Below are positions 43,861-51,839 of a stretch of 64,000 bases of DNA, piece by piece. The stretch spans positions 1 through 64,000 of the forward strand of contig JAYYDT010000028.1 in assembly GCA_036160575.1 (NCBI GenBank), in the 5' to 3' direction. The notes below the pieces were generated by a model. That model saw nothing but the letters and a program-made list of their open reading frames with translations, made no database searches and was not told the DNA's origin. The translations under genes were made by a program, and so were the position numbers. How positions within the stretch are numbered: position 1 is the first letter of the stretch; every line of letters begins with the position of its first letter. The DNA is from TMED26 sp002694075 (GTDB taxonomy: Bacteria > Pseudomonadota > Alphaproteobacteria > Thalassobaculales > Thalassobaculaceae).

Positions 43861-44379
43861 ATGGATATCCTGTTTTTCATGTTCCTGGCCGCCGGCGCCA
43901 CCGCCGTCGGGCTGGCCATGTTGGCGATTTGGGCGCCGCGTCCGACGCGGGTGCGGCTGATCGCCAGCGGCGTGGCGATTTTGTTTTTGCCAACCGTCTA
44001 TTTCCAGTTCACCGAACTGCTTTCCAAGCCGAAGCCGGTCGCCTTCGAATGGTATGAACGCGAACGCGCCAAGGCCGAGGTCTTGTCGGTTAGCCTGCAT
44101 GAGGGCGAGGCGATCTATCTTTGGCTGCGTTTGCCCGGCAGCCGGGAGCCGCGCGCCTACGTGGCGCCGTGGAATGTGAAAATGGCGGAAAAGCTGGAAG
44201 AGGCTCTGGAAGAGGCCGTTAAACAGGACGGCAAGGTCGAAATGCAGGACCCGTTCTCCAAGCGCAGCTTGCAGGATTGGGGCGATTTGTCGGTGGAAAT
44301 CATTCCGCCGCCGATCCCGCCGATGAAATTGCCGCAAACGCCGCCGCCGGCGATCAATCCGCGCGAAGAAAAAGTTTAG
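43861..44379 (+). CDS. Two-helix membrane protein, third member of the ExbB-like module
   Basis: 172 residues, family not recognised. Membrane helices at about 3-24 (ILFFMFLAAGATAVGLAML) and 31-49 (RLIASGVAILFLPTVYFQF). The linker RPTRVR is positive, so both ends should face the periplasm. The part after residue 55 is soluble, with a basic/acidic helix (about 105-125: KMAEKLEEALEEAVKQD) and a proline-rich tail (IIPPPIPPMKLPQTPPP) before the end. The start is four bases after the previous stop. It has no signal peptide or lipobox. By position it may anchor or receive force from the two upstream proteins; this is inference. Confidence 0.7.
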   Translation: MDILFFMFLAAGATAVGLAMLAIWAPRPTRVRLIASGVAILFLPTVYFQFTELLSKPKPVAFEWYERERAKAEVLSVSLHEGEAIYLWLRLPGSREPRAYVAPWNVKMAEKLEEALEEAVKQDGKVEMQDPFSKRSLQDWGDLSVEIIPPPIPPMKLPQTPPPAINPREEKV

Positions 44380-44407
44380 GCCCCACGCTCGACAAGGGGC
44401 GCAAGCA

Positions 44408-44439
44408 AAAGGGCCGCACGTACACACGCGCGGCCCTTT
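44408..44439. terminator. Bidirectional terminator between the ExbB-like module and glnA
   Basis: Perfect 10-base stem AAAGGGCCGC and GCGGCCCTTT with a 12-base loop in the gap between convergent genes. The A and T ends give a short U tract in either direction (TTTTGC on the minus strand, TTTGTC on the plus). Confidence 0.8.
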
Positions 44440-44483
44440 GTCGACGCCGCTATCCCCCGATAGCCAGCGTCTTGTCGTCTCGA

Positions 44484-45893
44484 TTAGACCGAGTAGTACA
44501 TCTTGAATTCGACCGGATGCGGGGCCTGTTCGAAGGTCTCCACCTCTTCCATCTTCAAATCGATGTAGGCGTCGATTTGATCGTCGGAGAAGACATCGCC
44601 GGCGGTCAGGAAGCCGCGGTCGGCGCTCAACTCTTCGAGGGCTTGGCGCAGGCTGGCGCAGACGGTCGGGACGTCGGCCAGTTCTTCCGGCGGCAGGTCG
44701 TAGAGGTCTTTATCCATCGGGTCGCCCGGATGGATTTTATTTTGAATGCCGTCAAGGCCGGCCATCAGCATCGCCGAGAAGGTCAGATAGGGGTTGCCGG
44801 CGGCATCCGGGAAACGCACTTCGACGCGCTTGCCGTTGGGGCTGTTGACATGCGGGATCCGGCAGGAAGCCGACCGGTTCCGCGAGGAATAGGCCAACAA
44901 AACCGGCGCTTCGAAGCCCGGCACCAAACGCTTGTAGCTGTTGGTGGTCGAGTTCGAAAAGGCGTTGATGGCGCGCGCGTGTTTGATGATCCCACCGATG
45001 TAGTAAAGGGCGGTTTCCGACAGGTCGGCGTAGCCATTGCCCGCGAACAAGGGCTTGCCGTCACGCCAGATTGACTGGTGGCAATGCATGCCCGAGCCGT
45101 TGTCGCCAGCGATCGGTTTCGGCAGGAAGGTCGCCGATTTGCCATAGGCGGCGGCGACATTGTGGACCACGTATTTGTAGATTTGCAGATTGTCGGCGGT
45201 GTTCACCAGGGTGCCGAATTCAATGCCCAGCTCGTGCTGCGACGGCGCCACTTCGTGGTGATGCTTCTCAACCTTGAGGCCCATTTCCTCCATCACCTCG
45301 AGCATTTCGCTGCGCAGGTCCTGGCCGGAATCGACCGGCGGCACCGGGAAATAGCCGCCCTTGACACCGGGGCGATGGCCGAGATTGCCGTCTTCGAATT
45401 CCCGGTCGCTGGTGTACGGCCCCTCGGCGGAGTCGACTTCGAAATAGCTTTTGTGCATTTCGGCGGCGAATTTGACATCGTCGAAAACGAAAAACTCAGC
45501 TTCCGGACCGAAATAGGCGGTGTCGCCGATGCCCAAACCGCCCATGTGGGCGATCGCCGCTTTCGCGGTCGAGCGCGGGCAACGTTCATAGGGCTGGTTG
45601 GTCGACGGTTCCAGCACGTCGCAGAAAATCGCCATCGTCGCTTGGGCCGCGAACGGATCCATGACCGCGGTCGACAAATCCGGGCTCAAGTTCATGTCGG
45701 ATTCGTTGATCGCTTTCCAGCCGGCGATCGACGAGCCGTCGAACATGAAACCCTCGACCAGGCTGTCTTCATCGACGGTGCGTACGGCCTGCGTCAGATG
45801 TTGCATTTTACCGCGCGGGTCGGTGAAACGGAGATCGACGAACTTCACGTCGTTCTCCTTGATCATTTTCATTACGCTTTCGACATCAGACAT
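44484..45893 (-). CDS. glnA: Glutamine synthetase, type I
   Basis: Makes glutamine from glutamate, ammonia and ATP; the dodecameric core of nitrogen assimilation. 469 residues, the standard length of type I. Metal and substrate motifs include FDGSSIAGWKAINESDM (about 50-66), EAEFFVFDDV (about 130), GDNGSGMHCHQS (about 265) and the ATP loop NSYKRLVPGFEAP (about 317-329). The adenylylation tyrosine is in KDLYDLPPEEL near 400, so it can be regulated by GlnE and PII. It lies 107 bases after glnB, with a hairpin in between. Confidence 0.96.
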   Translation of the reverse strand: MSDVESVMKMIKENDVKFVDLRFTDPRGKMQHLTQAVRTVDEDSLVEGFMFDGSSIAGWKAINESDMNLSPDLSTAVMDPFAAQATMAIFCDVLEPSTNQPYERCPRSTAKAAIAHMGGLGIGDTAYFGPEAEFFVFDDVKFAAEMHKSYFEVDSAEGPYTSDREFEDGNLGHRPGVKGGYFPVPPVDSGQDLRSEMLEVMEEMGLKVEKHHHEVAPSQHELGIEFGTLVNTADNLQIYKYVVHNVAAAYGKSATFLPKPIAGDNGSGMHCHQSIWRDGKPLFAGNGYADLSETALYYIGGIIKHARAINAFSNSTTNSYKRLVPGFEAPVLLAYSSRNRSASCRIPHVNSPNGKRVEVRFPDAAGNPYLTFSAMLMAGLDGIQNKIHPGDPMDKDLYDLPPEELADVPTVCASLRQALEELSADRGFLTAGDVFSDDQIDAYIDLKMEEVETFEQAPHPVEFKMYYSV

Positions 45894-45946
45894 GGTGAGT
45901 TTCCCTCTTGAGTGATTACCATTTGCTCACGGTAGAGCTAATCCGA

Positions 45947-45979
45947 TCCGTCCGTGCGACAACCTGTCGCGCGGACGGA
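45947..45979 (-). terminator. Hairpin in the glnB-glnA gap
   Basis: 15-base stem with one G-T wobble and a 3-base loop, arms TCCGTCCGTGCGACA and TGTCGCGCGGACGGA, 22 bases after the glnB stop on the minus strand. No T tract follows on that strand. It could partly separate glnB from glnA transcription or mark processing. Confidence 0.6.
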
Positions 45980-46000
45980 AAATCGGGTGGACACCGTGTT

Positions 46001-46339
46001 TTAGATCGCGTCGGCGCCGGTTTCGCTGGTGCGGATGCGGATCGCTTCTTCGACCGTGGACACGAAGATTTTGCCGTCACCGATGCGGCCGGTGTGAGCG
46101 GCTTGTTGGATGGCTTCGACGGCCCGTTCGACCATCGCGTCTTCCATGACCACTTCGACTTTCACCTTGGGCAGGAAATCGACGACATATTCGGCGCCGC
46201 GATACAATTCAGTGTGCCCCTTCTGCCGGCCGAAACCTTTGGCCTCGGTCACGGTGATACCCTGAATACCCACCTCGTGAAGCGCCTCTTTCACTTCTTC
46301 CAGTTTAAAAGGCTTGATGATCGCTTCGATCTTTTTCAT
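46001..46339 (-). CDS. glnB: Nitrogen regulatory protein PII
   Basis: Trimeric sensor of ATP, ADP and 2-oxoglutarate. 112 residues with the PII signatures: MKKIEAIIKPFKLEEVKEAL, the T-loop YRGAEYVVDFLPKVK with the uridylylated Tyr51, and GRIGDGKIFV (TGxxGDGKIF nucleotide site) near residue 85. GGGGAG stands before the ATG. The gene is directly upstream of glnA, the usual GlnB arrangement of alphaproteobacteria (GlnK usually neighbours amtB, which is absent here). A sigma-54 type promoter lies 54-70 bases upstream of the start. Confidence 0.96.
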   Translation of the reverse strand: MKKIEAIIKPFKLEEVKEALHEVGIQGITVTEAKGFGRQKGHTELYRGAEYVVDFLPKVKVEVVMEDAMVERAVEAIQQAAHTGRIGDGKIFVSTVEEAIRIRTSETGADAI

Positions 46340-46392
46340 CGTAACTCCCCAACGTATTGTTCATCATGGCCTCGCGGCTCTCGGGCGACGAT

Positions 46393-46409
46393 TGCATAGG
46401 CCGTGCCAG
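46393..46409 (-). promoter_or_regulatory. Sigma-54 (-24/-12) promoter of glnB-glnA
   Basis: On the minus strand, CTGGCACGGCCTATGCA. The GG and GC doublets have the strict 10-base spacing, and all but one base of the TGGCACG-N4-TTGC core fits. It lies about 54 bases before the glnB ATG. An NtrC enhancer site was not found by eye. Sigma-54/NtrC control of glnBA is known in related bacteria. Confidence 0.8.
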
Positions 46410-46543
46410 TTGATTTCATCTGGCAACATACTGATTTCATTTGAGAAATTCGGAGCGTTTTCAAGCAATCACAAGCCAAAATGCCTAAAAAATCGGCAAA
46501 TGCGAAAAATTTATGCGCCTCGGCCGCCGGCGTGGGGCCGCCG

Positions 46544-47464
46544 CTACCCGTATATCGGGAGGCGCCAGTTATCGCGGGCGGCCACCGTGCCGCGGCACAC
46601 CGCCTCGTAATGGCGCTGTAGACGTCGGGTGAGTGGACCTGGCTGGCCGTCGCCGATGGCCAGACGGTCAATGCTGGTGATCGGTGTCACTTCCCAAGCG
46701 GTGCCGCAGAAAAAAGCCTCTTCCGCGCCGAAGATTTCCGAGCGGTCGACATCGCGCTCTTCGACCGTCACGTCGAGGTCCTCGCGCAGCAAATCGATCA
46801 AGGTGGCGCGGGTGATGCTCTCGAGAATGTCATTAGTGACGCTGGGAAAGATCGCGCGGCCGTCGCGGATCATGGCGAAACACATCGACGGTCCCTCGGA
46901 GACCTTGCCCCGCTCATTCAGTAACAGCGCGGTGTCATAGCCGTCGGCCAGCGCCTGGACCGCGGCGATGCGGCCATTGTTGTAATTGCCGGTGGTTTTG
47001 ATCCGCATCGGTGCGGCGGTTTCCGGGGTCCGCCGCCACGAACTGACCTGGGTGCTGACGCCGGCCTCGAGGCGCGCCGGGGTGGTCCAGGGGGTTGCCG
47101 CGATCGCCAGGCCGTTGGGGCCGGTCGAGGCCGGCAAGCCGCCGCCGCTGACATAGGCGTGGACCAGGATTTGGACGTCTTCGCGCAGGTCGAGGGCGCG
47201 CAGAAGATCGACCATGGCGGTGGTTTGGCTGGTCGCGTCGAACAGGGTATCGAACCGCTGAAAGCGTTGGGCGTTGACCAGTCGACGGGCATGGTCGTCG
47301 GCGCGGAAAACATAAAGCTGCTGGTCGCCGGCGTTCCAATAGCCGCGCAAACCTTCGAAAACGGCGCAGCCATACTTAAACGCCGAGGAGGTGATGTGCA
47401 CATTGCCCTCGGCCCAGGGCACGATGACGCCGTCGAGGCTGACGTATTTCGGTGTATCGGTCAT
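46544..47464 (-). CDS. ilvE: Branched-chain amino acid aminotransferase
   Basis: PLP enzyme of fold type IV that interconverts leucine, isoleucine and valine with their keto acids. 306 residues from ATG 47464, which has GGGAGAG upstream; the frame is open to 47614 without a better site. The start reads YVSLDGVIVPWAEGNVHITS and then GCAVFEGLRGYW. The PLP lysine is in RIKTTGNYNNGRIAAVQA near residue 160, followed by LNERGKVSEGPSMCFAM. Ends HYEAVCRG. It does not belong to a visible operon. Confidence 0.93.
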   Translation of the reverse strand: MTDTPKYVSLDGVIVPWAEGNVHITSSAFKYGCAVFEGLRGYWNAGDQQLYVFRADDHARRLVNAQRFQRFDTLFDATSQTTAMVDLLRALDLREDVQILVHAYVSGGGLPASTGPNGLAIAATPWTTPARLEAGVSTQVSSWRRTPETAAPMRIKTTGNYNNGRIAAVQALADGYDTALLLNERGKVSEGPSMCFAMIRDGRAIFPSVTNDILESITRATLIDLLREDLDVTVEERDVDRSEIFGAEEAFFCGTAWEVTPITSIDRLAIGDGQPGPLTRRLQRHYEAVCRGTVAARDNWRLPIYG

Positions 47465-47541
47465 GGTCGCTCTCCCGGTCGCGTATGCCGGCCGCCGCCG
47501 CGCCCTCAGGATAAAGCCGCCGGCGTTTGAAACCAAGCCGC

Positions 47542-48147
47542 TCAACCGCCACCCAGAACCGCGAAGCGGGCCAGAAAGCGCTCGCTCGCCTCGGCTGGCG
47601 ACCACGGCGCCCAATCGATCTCAAGGCGCAGGCGCGGCGCGCCAAAAATATCCTTGGCCTCGGCGACCGAGAACCCGGCGCAGTGGATGGCCTCCATGTA
47701 GGCGGCGATGTGATCGGCGCGCTTGATGCTACGGGCGACACGCTCGGGCAGGGCCGCCGGTAAGCCAAAGCGCAGATGAATGGCCGCTTGCAGGCGCGCC
47801 TCGAGCGTCTTATAGCCGGGCCCGAGCACCGCCTTGAATGGCGTGATCATGTCGCCGATCACATATTCCGGCGCGTCATGCAGCAGCGCCGCGAGGCGCC
47901 ATTTGAGGGGCAGCGACGGTGTGGTTTTTTGTAAAATGCGTTCAACCGTCACCGAATGCTGCGCCACCGACAAGGCCCAGGGACCGGTGGTTTGCCCGTT
48001 CCAGCGCGCGACCCGCGCCAAGCCGTGGGCGATATCGGTGATTTCGATGTCTAAGGGCGAGGGATCCAGCAGATCGAGGCGTCGGCCGCTCAGCATGCGC
48101 TGCCAGGCGCGCCCCGCGCTTTCATTGCGAAAGCGCCCGCGGCTCAT
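47542..48147 (-). CDS. HD family hydrolase (YfbR-like phosphohydrolase)
   Basis: 201 residues. The HD metal motif is LAALLHDAPEYVIGDM near residue 75-90, and SVAQHSVTVERIL near residue 50 carries the first histidine. The opening LDLLDPSPLDIEITDIAHGL is a common start for alphaproteobacterial relatives of YfbR, which cleaves 5'-deoxynucleoside monophosphates. ATG 48147 overlaps the stop of the small membrane protein upstream by four bases (ATGA); a long open frame further upstream is not supported. Substrate not certain. Confidence 0.85.
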   Translation of the reverse strand: MSRGRFRNESAGRAWQRMLSGRRLDLLDPSPLDIEITDIAHGLARVARWNGQTTGPWALSVAQHSVTVERILQKTTPSLPLKWRLAALLHDAPEYVIGDMITPFKAVLGPGYKTLEARLQAAIHLRFGLPAALPERVARSIKRADHIAAYMEAIHCAGFSVAEAKDIFGAPRLRLEIDWAPWSPAEASERFLARFAVLGGG

Positions 48148-48452
48148 GATCGCCGCCGCCGCCAGGCCCAAAACCCGAATACGCCAGTCACCAGCAAGGG
48201 GCTTAAACTCACGGCAACGCGGTTGAAAATAGCGATCGCGCGTTGTTGGGTGTGGACCAATTCGAAAACGATATCGCAGCGTTTTCGCGCATCCGGCGCG
48301 CTGTACCGGCGCGCGCAATCGGCCAGGCCAAGGGTGCGGGCGCTGTCGATTTTGGCCATCCGCGCGGGCCATTGTCGCCACGCGACGCTGGCCGCCACCA
48401 GCGCCCAGATCACCGCCAAAACACAGCCGCCGACGGCCACCGCGCGGATCAT
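48144..48452 (-). CDS. Small membrane protein of unknown function, 102 residues
   Basis: Starts MIRAVAVGGCVLAVIWALVA, with a membrane helix at about residues 4-25, then a basic soluble segment with two cysteines (ADCARRYSAPDARKRCDIVF, a possible disulfide) and a second helix at about 80-97 (SLSPLLVTGVFGFWAW), ending RRRRS. Both termini would face the cytoplasm and the cysteine loop the periplasm. Its stop overlaps the HD hydrolase start, so they are translated together. I do not recognise the family. Confidence 0.65.
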   Translation of the reverse strand: MIRAVAVGGCVLAVIWALVAASVAWRQWPARMAKIDSARTLGLADCARRYSAPDARKRCDIVFELVHTQQRAIAIFNRVAVSLSPLLVTGVFGFWAWRRRRS

Positions 48453-48593
48453 CCTCGCCCCTTTCCCTATGGCGTGCCGGTCCGGCGGACAGGCCCACGC
48501 CCCCTTGGTTATAAAGTGGCGACGGGGATTTGAGAACCGCTTGACCGGCTCGGGCTGGGCGGAGATGGTGAGGGGGACGAGGATGAGGAAATC

Positions 48594-49844
48594 ATGACCA
48601 CTTTTAGTGAGCCATCTGGCTTGGGCCAACCGGATCTGGGCGCGCCGCCGCGCCCGACCAGCGATACCCGCGTGATCGCGGTGATTGGGATCGCTCACTT
48701 TTACAGTCATTTTTTCATTTTGCTGCTGCCACCGCTGTTTCCGCTGATCGCGACGGATTTGGAGGTTGGCTTCATTGAATTGGGGGCGATTCTGACCGGT
48801 TTCGCGGTGGCCTCGGGCGTTTCGCAAATTCCCATTGGCTTCCTGGTCGACCGTCTGGGCGCCCGCAATATCCTGATTTTGGGATTGATCTTGGAATCCT
48901 TGTGTTTCATTGCGATGGGTCTGGATGCCAGCTATTGGACGCTGTTTTTCGCCTATGTCATCGCTGGCATCGCCAATGGCGTCTACCACCCGGCCGATTA
49001 CGCGATCCTGTCGGCCTCGGTGCGGCCGGAGCGGATGGGGCGGGCGTTCAGCCTCCACACTTTTAGCGGCTATCTCGGCTTCGCGGTGGCGCCCTTCACC
49101 ATCATCCTGCTGGCCGAATTCCTGGGCTGGCGCCATGCCTTGACATTGGCCGGTGTCAGCGGCCTGGTGGCGGCCGCCGTGGTGATTTATTTCCGGCGCT
49201 ACCTGAATGATGGGCCCGAAGCCGGCGCCGACGCGGCACCTCACCTGGAAAGCACGCGCGCCGGTCTGCGCCTGTTGCTGTCGCCGCCGGTGCTAATTTG
49301 TTTCGCTTTTTTCGCCATGCTCTCGCTGCTCTCCAGCGGCATTAATAATTTCGCCGTGTCCGGTTTGGATCGCTTGTTCGGAACCGATTTGACGGTCGCC
49401 AACCTGGCACTGACGGCTTATTTGTTTGGCACTTCAGGCGGTATTTTGGCGGGCGGCTGGATCGCCGATCGGACACGCCATCACGACTGGGTGGCGGCCA
49501 GTTGTTTCGCGGTGACCGCGGTTTTGATGGTGATCGTCGGCAGTGTCGCGCTGGGTCAAGTGGCGCTGGTCACGATCATGGCCGTGCAGGGCGTTATGCA
49601 TGGTTTGATCATGCCTTCGCGTGATATGATCGTGCGCGCGGTGACACCCGACGGCTCGATGGGCAAAGTCTACGGCTTCGTGTCGACCGGGCTTAGCTTG
49701 GGCAGCGCCATTGGGCCGATGATTTACGGCGCTCTGTTAGACTGGGGAGAGCCGCGTTTGGTGTTTTATGTGATCGCCGGGTTCATGGTGCTTTCGATGG
49801 CGACGGTGTTCACTTCGACCAAGGGACGGGCGGTGGTCCGCTAA
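48594..49844 (+). CDS. MFS transporter
   Basis: 416 residues with 12 predicted membrane helices of the major facilitator superfamily. The between-helix 2-3 motif is GFLVDRLGARNILILGLILE near residue 80. A second DRTRHHDWVAASC is after helix eight. ATG 48594 follows GAGGATGAGG. The helix 4-5 region, GVYHPADYAILSASVRPERM, and the later RDMIVRAVTPDGSMGKVYGF are reminiscent of the NarK/oxalate-formate and FSR type exporters, but no substrate can be named. The next gene is 73 bases away on the same strand. Confidence 0.88.
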   Translation: MTTFSEPSGLGQPDLGAPPRPTSDTRVIAVIGIAHFYSHFFILLLPPLFPLIATDLEVGFIELGAILTGFAVASGVSQIPIGFLVDRLGARNILILGLILESLCFIAMGLDASYWTLFFAYVIAGIANGVYHPADYAILSASVRPERMGRAFSLHTFSGYLGFAVAPFTIILLAEFLGWRHALTLAGVSGLVAAAVVIYFRRYLNDGPEAGADAAPHLESTRAGLRLLLSPPVLICFAFFAMLSLLSSGINNFAVSGLDRLFGTDLTVANLALTAYLFGTSGGILAGGWIADRTRHHDWVAASCFAVTAVLMVIVGSVALGQVALVTIMAVQGVMHGLIMPSRDMIVRAVTPDGSMGKVYGFVSTGLSLGSAIGPMIYGALLDWGEPRLVFYVIAGFMVLSMATVFTSTKGRAVVR

Positions 49845-49917
49845 AGATGGAGGCTCGTGATAACCGTCGCCGGCGCGTGTGTTCCCGCACGGTCGGCGAT
49901 GTGGGCAAGCGATCTGG

Positions 49918-50637
49918 ATGAGCATTTACGACAGCGATCGGCGCTACCGCCGGCAAATGGCCGGACGACTCACCCGGTCGGTCGTGTATCTATTGATACT
50001 CGGCGGGGTCGGCTTGGTCAGCTATCAACTTGGCGTCGAGGATTTGGAAGCGCAAAAGCGACAGCACGAACAAGTGCTCGACGAAATCAACGGCCGTTTG
50101 GCCGAAATGGATCAGCGGGTCGCCGACCAGGCGCTGCAGGTCCGACAGGCCCTGGAAAAGGCGCGCGTCACCGAACAACGCTATGCCGCCGATGTGCCGC
50201 GCGGCACCGACCGCGAGCTTTACGACCTGATACGAGCGCGTATCGCCGACGGTCTCAGCGTGGCGCGCTTACGATTTTTAATCGGCAGCGCGCGGCGTAA
50301 ACGTGATTGCCTTGACCCGGACACCCGACGCTTCGTGGTGCGTACGCCGGTCACATCCGGGCCGCGTTCGGCGGCCAGTTTCGGGAAAGACCGGATCACC
50401 ATCACCGGTCGGGGGGCATCGGCGAAAAGCGCGGATGGTCGCCCGCAAGCCTGGTTCGATCCAAGTAAACCGGTGCGTTTGACGTTCACCGCCGTTGACC
50501 AGCCGTCCGTGGAGCATGCCGGCGTCTTGCCACTCAGCCATAGCGTGGTGCTGGGCGAGCGGGAGTTTCGTTTCCTGGTTCAAGCCGGACGGCGCGGTTT
50601 TGTGCTCGTCACCGCCGAAGACTGCGCCTACCCATGA
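49918..50637 (+). CDS. Membrane-anchored coiled-coil protein of unknown function
   Basis: 239 residues from ATG 49918. A basic start (YDSDRRYRRQMAGRLTRS) leads into one membrane helix at about residues 22-40 (VVYLLILGGVGLVSYQLGV). A coiled coil follows at about 42-90 (EDLEAQKRQHEQVLDEINGR and on), then a folded C-terminal part from about 110 to 239 with conserved-looking cysteine pair (RKRDCLDPDT near 137 and ending DCAYP). With one helix and an in-to-out positive rule, the coiled coil should be periplasmic. It sits between two MFS genes, 27 bases from the second. Family not recognised. Confidence 0.7.
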   Translation: MSIYDSDRRYRRQMAGRLTRSVVYLLILGGVGLVSYQLGVEDLEAQKRQHEQVLDEINGRLAEMDQRVADQALQVRQALEKARVTEQRYAADVPRGTDRELYDLIRARIADGLSVARLRFLIGSARRKRDCLDPDTRRFVVRTPVTSGPRSAASFGKDRITITGRGASAKSADGRPQAWFDPSKPVRLTFTAVDQPSVEHAGVLPLSHSVVLGEREFRFLVQAGRRGFVLVTAEDCAYP

Positions 50638-50663
50638 TGCCCCTGTCGGCCGCCGCCTAAGCG

Positions 50664-51839
50664 ATGACGGCGGAGCCCTCGCAAGGCTTTGAGCGCGCCA
50701 ATTGGCGTGGTCTGGTGGCGGTGATCGCCAGTTCGTTGATCATCGGCGTCGGTCTCGGCGGCGCGACCCCGCTGCTTAGTCTCAAAATGGAAGCCTGGGG
50801 CGTGCCATCCCTGATCATTGGGTTGAATGCCGCGATGGGCCCGCTCGGCGTCATCACCGGCAGTTTTCTGGTCCCTCGTTTTTTGCGCCATTTCAGCGGC
50901 GCCGCTTGCATGGCGGCCGGCATTCTATGGGGCGGCGGTGTGCTTTTATTATTTGGCCTGACCGACGACTTACCGGCCTGGTTCGCGTTACGTTTCCTGT
51001 TTGGATTGACCCTCGCTCTACCCTGGGTGGTTGGCGAGGCATGGATCAACGCCGTGGCCACCGACGCCGTGCGCGGGCGCGTGATGGCCTATTACGCGAC
51101 CGCCTTGGCCGGCGGTTTCATGCTCGGCCCGCTGGTGTTGACCGTGATCGGCAGCCAGGGATTGGCGCCGTTTGTCTTTATCGCCGGCACAGTGGCGATA
51201 TCGGCTGGCCCGATTTGGTGGGTGCGCCGGTTGGCGCCGGATCTGCGGGTCGATCACCGGGTCGGCGCGTTCAGCATGATTTGGGTGGCGCCGACGATTT
51301 TCGTGACCGCCGCGGTGCAAGGCGCCTTGGACGGCGGGATTTTCTCGTTTTTGCCGATTTACGGGCTGCGCCATGGCCTGGACGAGAGCACCGCCGCCCT
51401 TGCTTTGGCCGCCTTCATGGCCGGCAATGTGGTACTGCAAATTCCCTTGGGGCTGATGCTCGACCGCGTCAATCGCCGCTTGATGCTGTTGGTGGCGGCT
51501 GGCTTGATGACCGTGTTACCTCTGCTGATCCCGGTCGTGTTCGGACAATGGTGGCTGCTGATGGCGGTCTTGTTCGTGTGGGGCGGCATGGTCTGGGGCA
51601 GCTACACCATCGCCCTGGCGATGATGGGCGACCGCTTTAAAACCGGCCAAATCACCCTGGCCAACGCCACTTTTATCGTGGTCATGGAAATCGCCAATCT
51701 GGCCGGGCCGCCGATCGCCGGGGTGGCCATCGACACGGCCGACGGCCAGGGGCTGATCGGGTTCTTTGTTCTTTTCAGCGGGGTGCTTTTCACCGTTGTC
51801 GCGCTTCGCGGACTGCGGCGCGGTGATCTGGTTTCCTAA
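50664..51839 (+). CDS. MFS transporter, sugar-phosphate/drug exporter-like
   Basis: 391 residues with 12 predicted helices. It opens WRGLVAVIASSLIIGVGLGG and GVPSLIIGLNAAMGPLGVIT; helix-4 region WVVGEAWINAVATDAVRGRV is the mark of the YfcJ/YbfB-like and bacterial UMF12-like MFS group (EAWIN). The second half holds IPLGLMLDRVNRRLMLLVA. It is the last gene of the plus-strand group here, and its stop codon shares bases with the convergent SPOR lipoprotein gene. Substrate unknown. Confidence 0.87.
   Translation: MTAEPSQGFERANWRGLVAVIASSLIIGVGLGGATPLLSLKMEAWGVPSLIIGLNAAMGPLGVITGSFLVPRFLRHFSGAACMAAGILWGGGVLLLFGLTDDLPAWFALRFLFGLTLALPWVVGEAWINAVATDAVRGRVMAYYATALAGGFMLGPLVLTVIGSQGLAPFVFIAGTVAISAGPIWWVRRLAPDLRVDHRVGAFSMIWVAPTIFVTAAVQGALDGGIFSFLPIYGLRHGLDESTAALALAAFMAGNVVLQIPLGLMLDRVNRRLMLLVAAGLMTVLPLLIPVVFGQWWLLMAVLFVWGGMVWGSYTIALAMMGDRFKTGQITLANATFIVVMEIANLAGPPIAGVAIDTADGQGLIGFFVLFSGVLFTVVALRGLRRGDLVS

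Noticed and set aside
42647..44379. ExbB-like module as a Zorya anti-phage system or a Tol-Pal locus
   Set aside because: There is no OmpA-type domain on the second protein and no helicase or nuclease genes as in Zorya, and no TolA, TolB or Pal as in Tol-Pal.
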